A stretch of 64,000 nucleotides of DNA. Origin: Mesotaenium endlicherianum. Lineage: Eukaryota; Streptophyta; Zygnematophyceae; Zygnematales; Mesotaeniaceae. The number at the start of each line of letters is the position of its first letter. The stretch's first letter is position 1. The translations under genes were made by a program, and so were the position numbers. Below, piece after piece: positions 1 to 10,703 of the stretch. The notes below the pieces were generated by a model. That model ran no database searches. It saw only the letters and a program-made list of their open reading frames with translations, and had not been told where the DNA came from. The stretch is from contig WELA01002856.1 of assembly GCA_009602735.1 (NCBI GenBank), forward strand, positions 62,001 through 126,000, read 5' to 3'.

Positions 1-399
1 CAGCCTGTAGAGCCTGCAGAAGATTCTGACTCTAGCCAGAGTCCACGAGGAAGTGAGACGTCCGAGCATACTGACAACCGGTGGAGTGAGCAACCGTCGA
101 GAGACGAGTCTCGCCATATCTCCGCAAGCGATGAGAACCCGGATAACACACGAGCCTTTGCACCTGATTCGGGCAAAGAGCAAGACGTGTGGGGTAAAAT
201 CAGTGAGTCCTAGTCACCGTTTACAATGGCCGATGATGATGGGGATGAAAATCCTACCTTCAAGCTGTCTGCAAAGTGTTTTTGCGGACACACCAGTGGA
301 AACGATCTCACTTTTGAAGAGTTTGATGAGATCTAGTGAGCAGAATTCTTTGAGAAGATTCGGAAGGATTCTTCTTATACGCAATCTGTCGCAATCTTT

Positions 400-770
400 C
401 CAGTTGAGAATTGGCTCAGGGCAAGTCACCAAGTCTTGTGGGATTACTCGCAAGCCTGTGGAAATCACAGTAAATTCGGGGAAACCTGAAGAGGCGTCAC
501 TACTCATGGAGTGCACAGTGACGGTGGCAGAGAACTATGATGTTCTTTTGGGAACAGAAGCACTGATTCCCTTGGGAATGGTCATTGATCTGCGAAAGCA
601 AAGGGTGACTTACCAGTCAACAGATCAGCAGCCGGCAAGAGAAATTCCTGTGAAAATGGTTTGCACAGGAGAAGCAAACTACGGGCTGCTAGACTGCTGC
701 GTTAACAATAGGTACCCAGAAGCCTGCGACAATATCATGAAACACGAAGAGGAAATCTATACGAGCATCA
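400..770 (+). pseudogene. Element A protease-like region (fossil)
   Basis: The translation matches the protease region of element B at about 60150-60500 almost residue for residue, including the LLGTEALIPLGM segment that resembles the C-terminal half of retropepsins (ILG-type strand). In B the same region carries the LLDTGA active-site motif. It lies just before the methyltransferase module. Protease identity is inferred from position and from the sister copy. Confidence 0.6.
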
Positions 771-929
771 ACATGCCAACACTTGGTATGGCAACCTCGG
801 ATTATGGAGCAACTGGAAACTGTGAGTAACAGGGACCGCGGCCCGCAAGAGCTGCTGCCAGTACCTTATCCAGTTACCTCTGCTCGAAACCTGATGCCGG
901 GATTCGAGCCGCTGCCGCAAAGCATTGTC

Positions 930-1960
930 AGGATGGGAGATCCGTTTCGCAAAAGGGGAGTGGTGGTGTTGGAATTGTTTGCTGGACTTGGGTCTGGGAC
1001 CATAGCATTGATCCAGCGAGGGATAGAGGTGGCCAAAGTCCTGTATGTGGACAATGATGACCACGCTTTTCCAGCATTCAGAATAGTCATGAGTCAGATG
1101 CGGCAAATGCATCACTTTCAGGAGTTGGTGCCCCCATACTCCAATGTTGAGCGCATCGCTGGAGGCAACATTATCCATGTGAAGCCTGAAGACCTGTATG
1201 GCTACAGGATTGACTAAATCTTTGCTGGATTTTCTTGTCCGCCGTTTTCTCAAGGTGGGAACGAGAGGGGATTCAATGATCCAGGAGCACAACATTGGGG
1301 ATGGATGGTGAAAATCATCAGCATGCTGCGGGAACGTCAGCACTATCACCCACCAGTGTTTGTGATTGAGAACGTGCATCCAGGAATGGATTACAAGCAG
1401 ATGAAGCCGGGAGAGCCACGGCTGATTTTCGACTCTACCTTGGGTCATCATGTGCTAATCAACAACGCCAAGCACGGAGAATTTTCCCATAGGGCCAGAA
1501 TATTTTGGACCAACGGCTTGTCTATTGAGATCCTGAGAGAGATGGAGGACCTTACACGGCAATCATCGACGACATTGACAGTGGAAGAGGCGCTGGCAGT
1601 ACGTACCAGGCCAATAACCAGGAGGGATTCCTATCCACAGTGCGTCACCAACGAACCAGGTCAGCCAAGGGTGGTACTGCCTACCTTCACAGCGTATCCA
1701 AGATCTCGAGTCTTCATTGGAGGTGGACCAGGAATGGTCAAGGACATGCATAAAAGAGATGCCGTTTGGAGAGAGCCTACTGCGGTGGAGAAGGGAAACT
1801 GCCTTGGAATACCCGACACCATGACTCGGCAGATAGTCGATGCTGTAGGGTCAGATGAAGCTGCGAAGATTTTCGGCAACATGATTGGACAACACTCTAT
1901 GACTTGGCTGGTGGAGACAATCATGACGTGGCAGCAATTGACCTTCACCAACAAGCCTAT
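930..1960 (+). pseudogene. DNMT3-like C5 cytosine methyltransferase domain carried by element A (fossil)
   Basis: Ordered C5-methyltransferase motifs are visible. Motif I is VLELFAGLGSG (AdoMet binding). Motif II is YVDNDDHAF. Motif IV is AGFSCPPFS, keeping the catalytic cysteine with Ser before it instead of the usual Pro. Motif VI is VIENV. Motif VIII is RARIFWTN, closer to the RxRxFWxN pattern of DNMT3 than to the QxRxR of Dcm/DNMT1. A C-terminal motif IX/X-like part, GNCLGIPDTM...IFGNMIGQHS, completes the fold. Family knowledge: such domains transfer methyl from AdoMet to C5 of cytosine. The module lies between protease and RT, so it would have been made as part of a polyprotein (inference). 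It is broken (about one break in this domain). The linker after it is rich in Gln, Glu and Arg. Confidence 0.85.
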
Positions 1961-4085
1961 GCCGAGGCCAAGACCAGTGGCAATTGGGGCCAATGTGGTG
2001 CCAACATCTGATGAGAGGGCAATCAGGACCGCACATCAGCAACAAGAAGAAAACGGTGTGCAAAGAGACGCAGCGGCAGCTGCCAGAGACAGAGCATTCA
2101 GGGAAGCTGAAGTAGCTGAGCAGATGAGATGCCACGATCTGTTGGACCGGATTGATAATCGGACCGCTGAATTACAAGCACCTCTGGAAAGAGAGGATAC
2201 ACCCATGAGGGACCAGGCGCCTGAGCAGACGGCGCCGTTGCCAAGCGCAGAAGACGATACGCAGATCGACCCGTCATCCCTGAGAAACGCCACTCGCAGT
2301 CAGATATTTGGGAGTCCATCTCCCGAAGCCACGACAACAAGGCGTGAGGAGACTTCAGAAAATGCCAAATCAAGTTATGATGCCAACCTCAGCCCACGAG
2401 CAATTGGGAACGGAAACTACTGGCAAGAAAGCTCAAGTAGCTGGGAAGCTAACCAAAAGTGTCTATCGTCTTCACCAGAGCAAGCGCCATTACAAGATAT
2501 GTCAGAGGAGTCTGAGAAAAGACCTCTGAGCCAACGCTTGAAGACTTTGAATACTATCTAAACCAAGCATCAATGCAAGAACGCCAATGCAATATTGGTG
2601 AATGGGCTGAAGAGAGTAGCCAAAATTCAGGAGATTTTGGGGGGTCTGCAAAGACCATATGCCTCGAGACGATATTCGAAGAACGCAAGGAGGAGTCGGG
2701 CAAGCAATTGTCCACAACACCTTCTTTGATGAGCCCTGAGTCGCAGGCTAAGGGGCAACAGCAGGGTTCAGCCAGTCAGACAGCTGAATCCATTGCAAGG
2801 CAAATCATGGAGCAGCTGGTGGAAGCAGACGCTCAACGGCACAAGGAAGAGGAAGTGGCCAAGACGGCAAGCATGCTGCAATCAGCCATCGTCAACTTGG
2901 CAAAGCTCAACACAGATAACGATGGAGAGCCACCACCACCTGGAGTGGAGAAGTAAGTCGAAGATGAGGCAGAGATGCCAGACCTTCCAGAGTTTGACCT
3001 GCCGTCAGTCACCAATGAAGAGGAGATACGGGAAGAAATTCCACGTTTCCCTATCCCAGAGCTGGGCCTGTTGGAGCTACAAGAGCTCAGAACGGATGAT
3101 TGGGTGGCCGACCACTTGATAATGGAGGGCCCCAGCCCGGCAGATCTATACATCAATCTGAGACCGCCTACATCCAATTTCCAACCGCCAGTTTTCCAGC
3201 ACCAGGAGCTACCCCACATCAACTACAACAGCCGCAGGAAGTGGCTGCCTGCACCGCTAAGGTGGAACCAACACAAGGTAATCCTCACGGTCGTGCAAGC
3301 GGACCAAGAAAGGTGGCCCGGGAAGGACATGCACCTTTCACGCGGATGCTGATACGTTATCTCAAGTATAGGGGAGCAGCTCAGAGAGAAGGGGTTCCGA
3401 AAGGAACCATGGCTCCTCCTCCGCAACCTATCCTGGACATTTTGCAGAGAGAGGGAGAGGATGGCTTGATTCGCAAAGCCATGGCATTGGAAATTCACAT
3501 TCCAGTGGTGCGACCTTCATCCACTGGAACGTGGGAGAAGGATAGTTCAGCTCCTAGGACACCTGCAGTTTCTGAAAGGGAACTGGTGGAGCTGAGAAGT
3601 ACCATAAGCCGCATGACAGCAGAACATGCTGTGTATGCACAACTAGCTGCAGCTCAAAGAATCGCAGACTCCTACACAAGTATGGACGGTTACGCCACCA
3701 GCCAGGGAAGAGTTTGGCACAACCGTTGCGCGCATTGCTACCATTGAGCGCGAGTGGGGTAGGACAATCGACCCCAGAGCCGATCCAGCAGGGTGGCCCT
3801 TGCCGAATCTGCCCCGACCACGTGAAGAGGGAGGAACGGTAGCTGGACTGCGGCCGATGAAGAAAGGTTCTTGAGGCAGCCCATCCGGAGGCGTCTGACA
3901 TACGCCACTCAACAGGAGAGGCGACGATCCATCGGAAAGGGTAAAAAGCCTAAGAAGCAAGCCGCAGAGCCTAAGTCAGCGGAGGAGCAAGCTGCGAAGC
4001 CTGCCACTCCACCGCCTCACAATCAGGCAGAAAAGCCTGAAGGTCAGGATGAGGGCGGAAAGCCCCCACTTGAACCCCAAGAGTA
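1961..4085 (+). other. Element A linker between methyltransferase and RT, no recognised domain
   Basis: Broken reading frames rich in Glu, Gln, Arg and Pro. The second half (about 3070-4085) is shared almost base for base with element B at about 60605-61625, so it belongs to the family's ordinary pol/gag-pol backbone. The first half (about 1961-3060) has no counterpart in B within this window. A segment with ELxELRTDDWVADHLIMEG-like text and a Lys/Ala/Pro-rich basic tail just before RT is common to both copies. I recognise no known fold. Confidence 0.55.
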
Positions 4086-4149
4086 GCAACTACTGGATGC
4101 CTGTGTTGGGAAAAAGCAGCCGGCAGCTGAGGTTTTCACCATTGGAAAA

Positions 4150-5370
4150 ATGGTCTTATCCCAGCAGAGAGCACAATTAGAAAGGCTGCTGAAGAAGCAC
4201 CGCAAGGTGTTTGCTTTCACGAAGGAGGAGATTGGTAGAACCACTGCCAGTATGTGTGAGATCACACTAACTACTGATAACCCAGTCAGACTTCGGCCGC
4301 ATAAGCTCAGACGAAATGGGACTGTGTCGAGAAAACTTGCCAGGAGCTGCACAAGCTCGGCATGATTGAGAAATCAACCTCAGTACATGGAGCTCCCAAA
4401 GTAGTAGTTGCCAAGAAGGACGAGGCTTGCAATTATACAGCTACTCGTATGTGTGGGGACTACAGGCGACTGAATCTTCACACGGAGCCAGACAGCTATG
4501 TGATGCCTACACCAGAGCGGATCTTTGCGATTGCCACCATCGGGAAGGTGTTCAGCATCATTGATCTATGCCAACGCTTTAACGAGATCCTTGTGAAAAC
4601 AGAAGATCAAGGTAAGATCGCAATCTGGGCTCAAAGGGAACTTTGGCAATGGACAATAATGCCGTTTGGGCTGAAAAATGCCCCAGCCATCTTTCAGAGG
4701 ACTATGGATAAAGTGCTGAAGAGGCTGAATTTTACAAAGTCATACATTGATGCCGTAGTGGTGTTTAGCAAGTCCATAAAGGAGCACCTCGAGCACTTGA
4801 AACAAGTGCTCCAGCGCCTGGAGAAATTCTAGATGACGTTGCATCCTGGAAAGTGCAGATTCTTTGAGGCACATGTGCCTTACTTAGGACATGAGATTGG
4901 GAACAATGCTATGTCCCCTCAGGCTGTAAAGACTGAGGCCATTTACAAGATACCTGCAACTGCGAATGTGTCTGAGCTGAAAGGTTTATTAGGGCTAAGC
5001 GGATACTATCGTAAATTTGTGAAGGACTATAGCAAAATTGCTAAACCCTTGACAGAACTCCTGAAAGAGGATGTATCTTTCGTATGGACGGAAGCCTAGG
5101 AAAAGGCCATGAACGAGCTCAAGGAGCGGCTGGTAACCGGCGCAGTCTTGCGAACGCCTGACTACTCCAAGCCGTTCAATCTACACACTAACTGGAGTCG
5201 TGTGACAATCGGCGCAGTACTCACTCAGGCCGCAAGTCCTAGAAAGGAGTACGTCATTCCCTATGCCTCGCGCTCTAACAATCGAGCAGAGAGCAACTAC
5301 TCGTTCTACGAAAGAGAGCTACTGGCAGTGGTTTGGGCTGTCGCACATTTCAGAGAGTATCTATGAGGAA
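4150..5370 (+). pseudogene. Element A reverse transcriptase and RNase H (fossil)
   Basis: RT landmarks of Ty3/Gypsy type are HGAPKVVVAKK, CGDYRRLN, FSIIDLCQRFNEI, MPFGLKNAPAIFQRTMD, a YxxxVVFSKS box at the active-site position, CRFFEAHVPYLGHEI and LLGLSGYYRKFVKDYS. RNase H follows with PFNLHTNWSRVTIGAVLTQ and YERELLAVVWAV. The element B copy (61631-62820) is very similar. The gene is broken in several places. Family assignment to Ty3/Gypsy is secure from the RT-RNaseH-integrase order. Confidence 0.9.
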
Positions 5371-5717
5371 GATCTTTCACGCTGATCACAGATCACTCGC
5401 CGTTACTCCGGCTGATGAAGAATGGAGACCTCACTAATTAACTGGCTCGCTGGGCTCTCAAGCTCCAGGAGTACCAGATGACGGTGGTACATCGAGCAGG
5501 TGTACTCAACAACGACGTCGATGGACTCAGCGGAAATCCGGACCCATCCTCAGACGACAAAACAGGAGCTCGAGAAGACGAAGATCCAAGCAGCCCAACA
5601 GAGTTGGCAGTCGGCTTGGCCGAAATGGCTAGACTAGTAGCGTCAGGTGAAGCTGAGTCTCTACCCTTGTTTATTCCAGAGATCTGGAAAGATCAAGCCA
5701 CTATGCATTGACTGAAG

Positions 5718-6870
5718 ATGGGAGTCCACATGGAGGGATTATCTGTGAAAGAGAAGGACCACGTGAGCCATCGAGCTAAAAGATTTTGCTGGAAACGCAA
5801 TATCCTCTTCAAGATTGAAGAAATTGGTCAGGAGAAGTTGGTGCCAGAACCCACCAAGAGGCGAGCTCTTGTGCAGGCGATGCACGAGAATACTGGACAC
5901 TATGGTGTCAAGGAGACGTACAGTCTTCTGGAGCTGTCTTACTGGTGGAGGGGCATGAAGCAGCAGTGTGAGGATGTGATCAAGGCCTGCCAAAGCTGTG
6001 ATCGCGTCAAGGTTGGTTTTACACAGCAACATCCACACTTGCAACCTCTGCCAATCATGGGCCGAGGCTACCGGTGGAGCTGCGATCTCGTAGGTGAGCT
6101 ACCGCTGTCCAAGCGAGGTAACAAGTACATTATGGTCATGATTGAGCATTTCTCTAAGTGGATAGAGGTTGTGCCTCTAACTGCAAAGGAGAGTTTGGGG
6201 ACCGCGGAAACGCTCCTCAGCGGTGTGATAGTACGTCATGGAGCTCCAGCAGAAGTGCTGACAGACCATGGGTCTGAGTTCCAAGGATCTTTTCAGAAAC
6301 TCTTGGACAGATGCTTCATTCACCATCGCACTACATCTAAAGATCACCCACAAGCAGATGGTCTAGCAGAACGGATGGTGCAAACCATTAAGTCTGCTTT
6401 GCGCAAATTTTGCCTTGAGCATGATAAGCGTGATTGGGCTCTGGCCCTGCCATGGTTGATTATGGGTTACAGATTTAGCAAGCAAGCTGCTTTGGCGAAT
6501 TACTCGCCTTCTCAGATTCTGTTTGGCAGAAGTCTAGTAGTGCCCAGCAGCATCAAGCAGGAGTTTGAGCAGGTGAAAGACCTGGACAATCCCGATGAAC
6601 TGCTAAAGGTTATGGTACACCGCAAGGCGTTATTTGAGCGCATGATGCCTGCTGCCTTGGACAATCTAAAAATTATGCAGAAAAGAGACACACAGCGTTA
6701 TGCCAGGACGCAAGATGGGAGCTACCGCCTGCGAATGACGCAGATCCAGGATGGAGACTTCGTTCGACCGCAAGCGCCAGACCAAGACCACCATCGACAC
6801 CAGTTCAGGTGCAGTGATCTTACGCGTGAAACATGCGTTCGACATTGGTGTATTGGAACTGGAAGGTACT
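5718..6870 (+). pseudogene. Element A integrase (fossil)
   Basis: The N-terminal HHCC zinc domain is visible as HENTGHYGVKETYSLL...CQSCDRVK. The catalytic core shows WSCDLVGELP, LTDHGSEFQG and DHPQADGLAERMVQTIKS, which carry the D, D and E expected of a retroviral-type integrase. The tail is positively charged and is followed directly by the PHD finger. The core is one of the better preserved parts of the element. Confidence 0.9.
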
Positions 6871-6894
6871 GATGGTAAGACCATGTGAGATCAC

Positions 6895-7134
6895 GTGGAG
6901 AACTGCTCGCTGTGCCATTTGTCAAATATCGATCCTACGGTTAAGGCGGTGCCCGAGGAATTGGTGCCAGCCACGCCTTGTGCCAGCTGGAAAGTGGTGG
7001 ATGATCAAGAAGCAATGGTAACTTGCGATGAATGTAGTGCCCCTTGGCACACCTTCTGCATTGGTGAAGAAGAGATTATGGCAGGATGGTGGGTATGTCC
7101 TGACTGCCTTCCTAAAACTTCCAGCCGCTGAGCT
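6895..7134 (+). pseudogene. PHD-type zinc finger at the 3' end of element A pol (fossil)
   Basis: The translated stretch shows CSLC, then about 40 residues, then CDEC, WHTFC and, after WW, CPDC. This is the C4-H-C3 order of a PHD finger with a long first loop and the typical Trp before the last Cys pair. PHD fingers read histone H3 tails in known proteins. Chromoviruses carry a chromodomain at this place; a PHD finger would be an analogous targeting module (inference). It sits just before the purine tract and LTR start. The corresponding end of B is not in the window. Confidence 0.75.
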
Positions 7135-7189
7135 AGGAGATAGAAGCTTTCAGCGGAAAGGCAGGGACGCCTGAGCTGAAAGGGAGGGG

Positions 7190-7702
7190 TGTAAGGGAAA
7201 CCGAGTATAAGACATTTTTTTTGAAAGATTTCTACTAAGTGTGGAATGCTCCACCGCACGATGCCAGTGCAGGCAGACCAGGGATGGTCAACCTCCAGCC
7301 AGCCTGTTACCGACACACGTGCGAGGGTTGATCAACCCGGTAGATTCCTCACGTGCCGTAACGCACTTGCCAGGGGGTCAGACACTGTTAGGCACGACAC
7401 ATGCCATAACATATCAAAGTTCACCATGTTAAAATGGTACATATGTGCGTGTACCATGACAATTGTAGCCGACATAGCGCTTTTAACTTCTTTGTAAGCA
7501 TGGGGCGTAGTCGTGCGTCATCGTGTGTAGTCGTGCCCCATTCACATGCAAACGCACACGGTGGGTGAATCTGGCCAACTATTGACCTACGCGTTTATGG
7601 CATGCATCTTGTATGGCGATGGTTGACTATCAAGCATATGACCAAGTGTGGTAAACTCACAAAAGAATTTTATGTTGGGGCTCGAGAGGATTGTACGAGA
7701 TC
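7190..7702 (+). other. Putative 3' LTR of element A, then 5' flank of the DA2 gene
   Basis: A purine tract (7179-7189) is followed by TGTAAGGGAAACC, a plausible LTR start. No second copy of this LTR is visible in the window, so its end cannot be set; it may run into the DA2 promoter. The stretch 7500-7702 includes two near copies of GTAGTCGTGC (about 7507 and 7527). No convincing TATA box was seen. The retroelement therefore ends within about 500 bp of the DA2 start codon. Confidence 0.45.
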
Positions 7703-9507
7703 ATGGGTAACAAATTGACGAAGAGGAGGGCTTTGGTTGACGAGCGCTTTACTAGACCCCAGGGGTTGTACATACATAATGATGTAGATCATAGGAAGCT
7801 TCGACGGTTTATAATTGATGCAAAGCTGGCTCCATGTCATCCAGGCGCGGATGAGCCCTCTACTGATCTAGAGGAGTGTCCGATATGTTTCCTGGTACAC
7901 TCAATCTGCTTCTGCCTTCTTCCTTGAGTTTCTTTTGTGCATGTGGCCTTTTGGTCGTGATTGGCTAGGATCATATCCCGGTACAGTGCATGAAGAGGGG
8001 TCTTCAGCGTATGATGTGAGTCCTCGGGTTGAATCAGTGGACCTTTTGGAATGTTGTGAGAGTCCACCACTCAGGCAGACATGCCTGGCATACTGTCACC
8101 TCAGACCGCAGACTATCGTACCCATCCTCATTCAAGATATTATGAGGTGGCCGTTTATCGACTTTGTGTGCTATCGTTATAAATTGTGGATGGGCAGCAC
8201 TATCCAAGTGTGAACAGATCCAAGTGCTGCGGCAAGGGTGTTTGCACGGGTAGGTTTGTATCACTCTTAACTTGGTTAATGCAGCTTTGCTTGAAGGCTT
8301 CAACCTCCTAGGGCTAAGAAGGTGTGCGCGTGCGGCGTGATTGCAGAGTGCTTCCTGCAACTGAGAAGCCCACAGGCAGCGCGGCCCATGCAGTAAGTTG
8401 GCCCTGTTTACCTCCCTTTCGTCCTTCTTCTTTTTCTTCCTTCTCCTCTTGTGTCTGTCGTGGAAATGTGTGTCTCACCTTGAGAGGGGGGGGGGGGGTC
8501 ATGCGGTGCAGGTGTCCTTTCTGCAAGGCAACCACATATGCCATCGAGTACAGAGGAGCAAAGTCGCTGGAGGAGAGAGGCCTTGAGCAGGCTGTACGTT
8601 GTGACACGTGTCTCTCCAGCATTCATTCAGCAGTCAACGTGCGCCGAAACTCTTATGAGAACTTGCTGATTTGTTGCTGCTGGGGCTCGGCTGGGGTGGG
8701 GAGCAGGAGGAGCAGAAGGTCATAGAGGCACGCATCCGCATGCTGCGCGAGCAGCAGCAGGAGCAGTATGCGGATGTGGCGTTGCAGCAGGCAACGCTAG
8801 CTACAGCAGAGAGGCAAGGAGGGCTGCCCAGCGTTGACTCTGAAGGAAGTGCAGCAGCAGGGCCAGGGCCTGCCGCAGAGGGGTTGGCCAGAGGCAGCAG
8901 CTGGGGGGGCCTGTGGGCCAGCAGCAGCGGCAGCGGGGCGAAGCGCGACAAGCAGCGGTGGTCCAGCAGCAGCACCAGTGGCGGCATCCAGCCCAGTCAC
9001 CTGCTGACATCTGGTGCTGCAAGATTTTCGCACGGAATGACAATGAGTAGTAGTGTCGACAGCGAGAGCGGCGGCAACGTCGGGAACGTCGGCAGCGGGC
9101 TGAGCTTCTCCCTCGATACGAGCAGCAGTGGGCCGCGTCCCCCGGCAGTAATGATGCCGCATCAGCCGCATGCCCCCCCCTGGTTGCAGCCACCAACAGC
9201 AGCAGACCGGGGGGTGGTGCTGCCTAGAGTGGGGGGAGGAGGGGGAGCTGCCCTCACTCATGTTCCCAACTTCTTTTTCTATGGATCTCCTCCCAGGTGG
9301 GTGGGTGGCCTCCCTATATCCGCCCCATCCTTCGTCCTTCAAATGTGCCATATGTCTCCGACACGTGCTGCTTTGTGTTTCTGTGCTGGAGTGGGATGGG
9401 ATGGGATGGGAGGGGAGGGGAGCAGCAGAGAGGAGGAAGGGGACGTGGATTTGGAGGACGTCATGCTTATGGAGGCCATCTGGCAGTCGCTTCAGGAGCA
9501 CGACCAC

Positions 9508-9553
<46 letters not shown>

Positions 9554-9969
9554 CGGTGTCAGACAACGGCAGTAGTGCGGGAGCCACGCTCAACGACACC
9601 CCCCATGTTGTGCGCCCAAGAGACACGCCGGACGAGGCCAGCACCTCGTGCTCCTCCTTGCCTGTCAGCACTGCTGGCATTTCCACCGGTCCAGCCCCGG
9701 TAAGTGGCACGCAGGGGGCTTCGTCTGCCACGGCTGGGCAACCATTCCCACATAGATCCGGTGCTCATGAACACGGGTATCACACTGGTTCTCTTTCTTC
9801 TCCTGTAAATATGACTAGTATAGAAAGTAGAAGTCACGCTCCTGCAGGTGAGATTGGGTCTGATCTAGACGCAATGGAGGAGAGAGACTCGGAGCGGAGC
9901 TTTGAGGACCAAATGCGCGTTGCTCTTGCCTTATCTCTTGCTCATTCTCAGCAAGCACCTCACTTGTAA
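7703..9969 (+). CDS. DA2: GW2/DA2-type RING E3 ubiquitin ligase
   Basis: Five exons: 7703-7894, 8198-8249, 8347-8392, 8512-8593 and 8707-9969. Each junction has GT/AG ends and keeps frame, giving about 544 residues (known GW2 and DA2 are a little over 400). The start is the ATG giving [20 protein letters not shown], the conserved family N-terminus. The RING-type finger spans about residues 59-101 ([26 protein letters not shown]) and is split over exons 1-4. [15 protein letters not shown] and [12 protein letters not shown] follow. A conserved acidic helix [19 protein letters not shown] (about residue 370) leads into a 14-Gln tract, and the C-terminal block [18 protein letters not shown] ends the protein. 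Known role: E3 ligase restricting organ and seed size in flowering plants. Extra length comes from low-complexity insertions; an additional intron around 9296-9430 (G-rich, DVDLED follows) is possible. Converges with the MYB gene at 10704. Confidence 0.93.
9511..9552 (+). repeat. CAG repeat coding 14 glutamines in DA2
   Basis: Fourteen CAG codons in a row immediately after Asp-His-His, directly behind the conserved [19 protein letters not shown] helix. A pure codon run suggests replication slippage and likely length polymorphism. Confidence 0.95.
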
Positions 9970-10703
9970 GTCCATGCAGCTTACTTTTTGAAGGAAACTT
10001 CTGGATGCCCGACTGAACATGATATATCTCTGACACTGGATTCTGCATATCTTGTTTGTTTTAAATGCCTTCTTTATTGGAATGCTTCAGTGGGTACATA
10101 CAGAATATACAACCACAAGATTGCCTGGAAATTAGGTGACCATGACGATTGCAAGTATTGCCAAGCCGTCGTTGTAATGAGATGCCCGAGCGCAAGCACT
10201 CTTTTACTTGCAATGCGTAAGCTTTAATATCCGCAACCTTTTGCCAAAAATGTGTCGACCTCACTCTATTGATTTAAAAATAATAAGCACGGCATGGGAT
10301 TAAGCAAAGTGCGCTCCTAATCATCCAACCCCTGAAATCTATGCAAGATAATTATCAGTAGCACAAAAACCTACAACTGGGCTAATTACTTCCTCTGAAG
10401 AGTGAAAAATCAAACACGAATTTCTCCAAGATACCTTGCGTGGGACATTGCTTCCACTAAACTTCGTTGCCCATGTGGTATATAAAGTGGAGAGACGTGA
10501 AAAAGAGGCACTAAAAAGTGAACCTAGGTGATTAACGTCGTTCATGATCAGGGGGGGGGAAAAACGCCTAGTCAATGACCAAAGTAAATTTATGGAATTC
10601 CATCTCCTTCGGAGCTTGGAACATCCAGATACTAGATGGCACTAGGAACCAAATGTTCGATGAGCAAGCTCATATATACAGGCAGAGTGCATAGATTGCA
10701 CAT
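9970..10703. other. Intergenic region between convergent DA2 and MYB genes
   Basis: Contains both 3' untranslated regions. I see no coding potential, only AT-richer sequence with a G9 run near 10550. Individual poly(A) signals could not be assigned with confidence. Confidence 0.6.

Larger units (their letters stand above)
1..7189 (+). mobile_element. Element A: Ty3-like LTR retrotransposon with DNMT and PHD modules (5' end outside window)
   Basis: Parts seen in order are a gag start region (about 1-340), a protease-like stretch (about 400-770), a DNMT3-like cytosine methyltransferase domain (about 930-1960), a long Gln/Glu/Pro-rich linker (to about 4085), reverse transcriptase and RNase H (about 4150-5370), integrase (5718-6870) and a PHD finger (6895-7134). 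A purine-rich tract (7179-7189) precedes TGTAAGGG, where the 3' LTR should begin. The order RT-RNaseH-integrase is that of Ty3/Gypsy. Its sister copy is element B (43528-63705), nearly identical over long stretches. The element is broken, with roughly ten breaks. Calls for RT and integrase are firm; the outer limits are not, since the window opens inside gag. Confidence 0.9.

Noticed and set aside
8398-8725. Short frames on both strands around the DA2 third and fourth exons
   Set aside because: They run through introns with pyrimidine tracts and a G-run; the true coding frame follows the splice sites.
9700-9847. Possible intron in DA2 exon 5 (GTAAGT to CCTGCAG)
   Set aside because: Removing 148 bases would shift the frame and lose the conserved C-terminal block, while the unspliced frame stays open to the natural stop.
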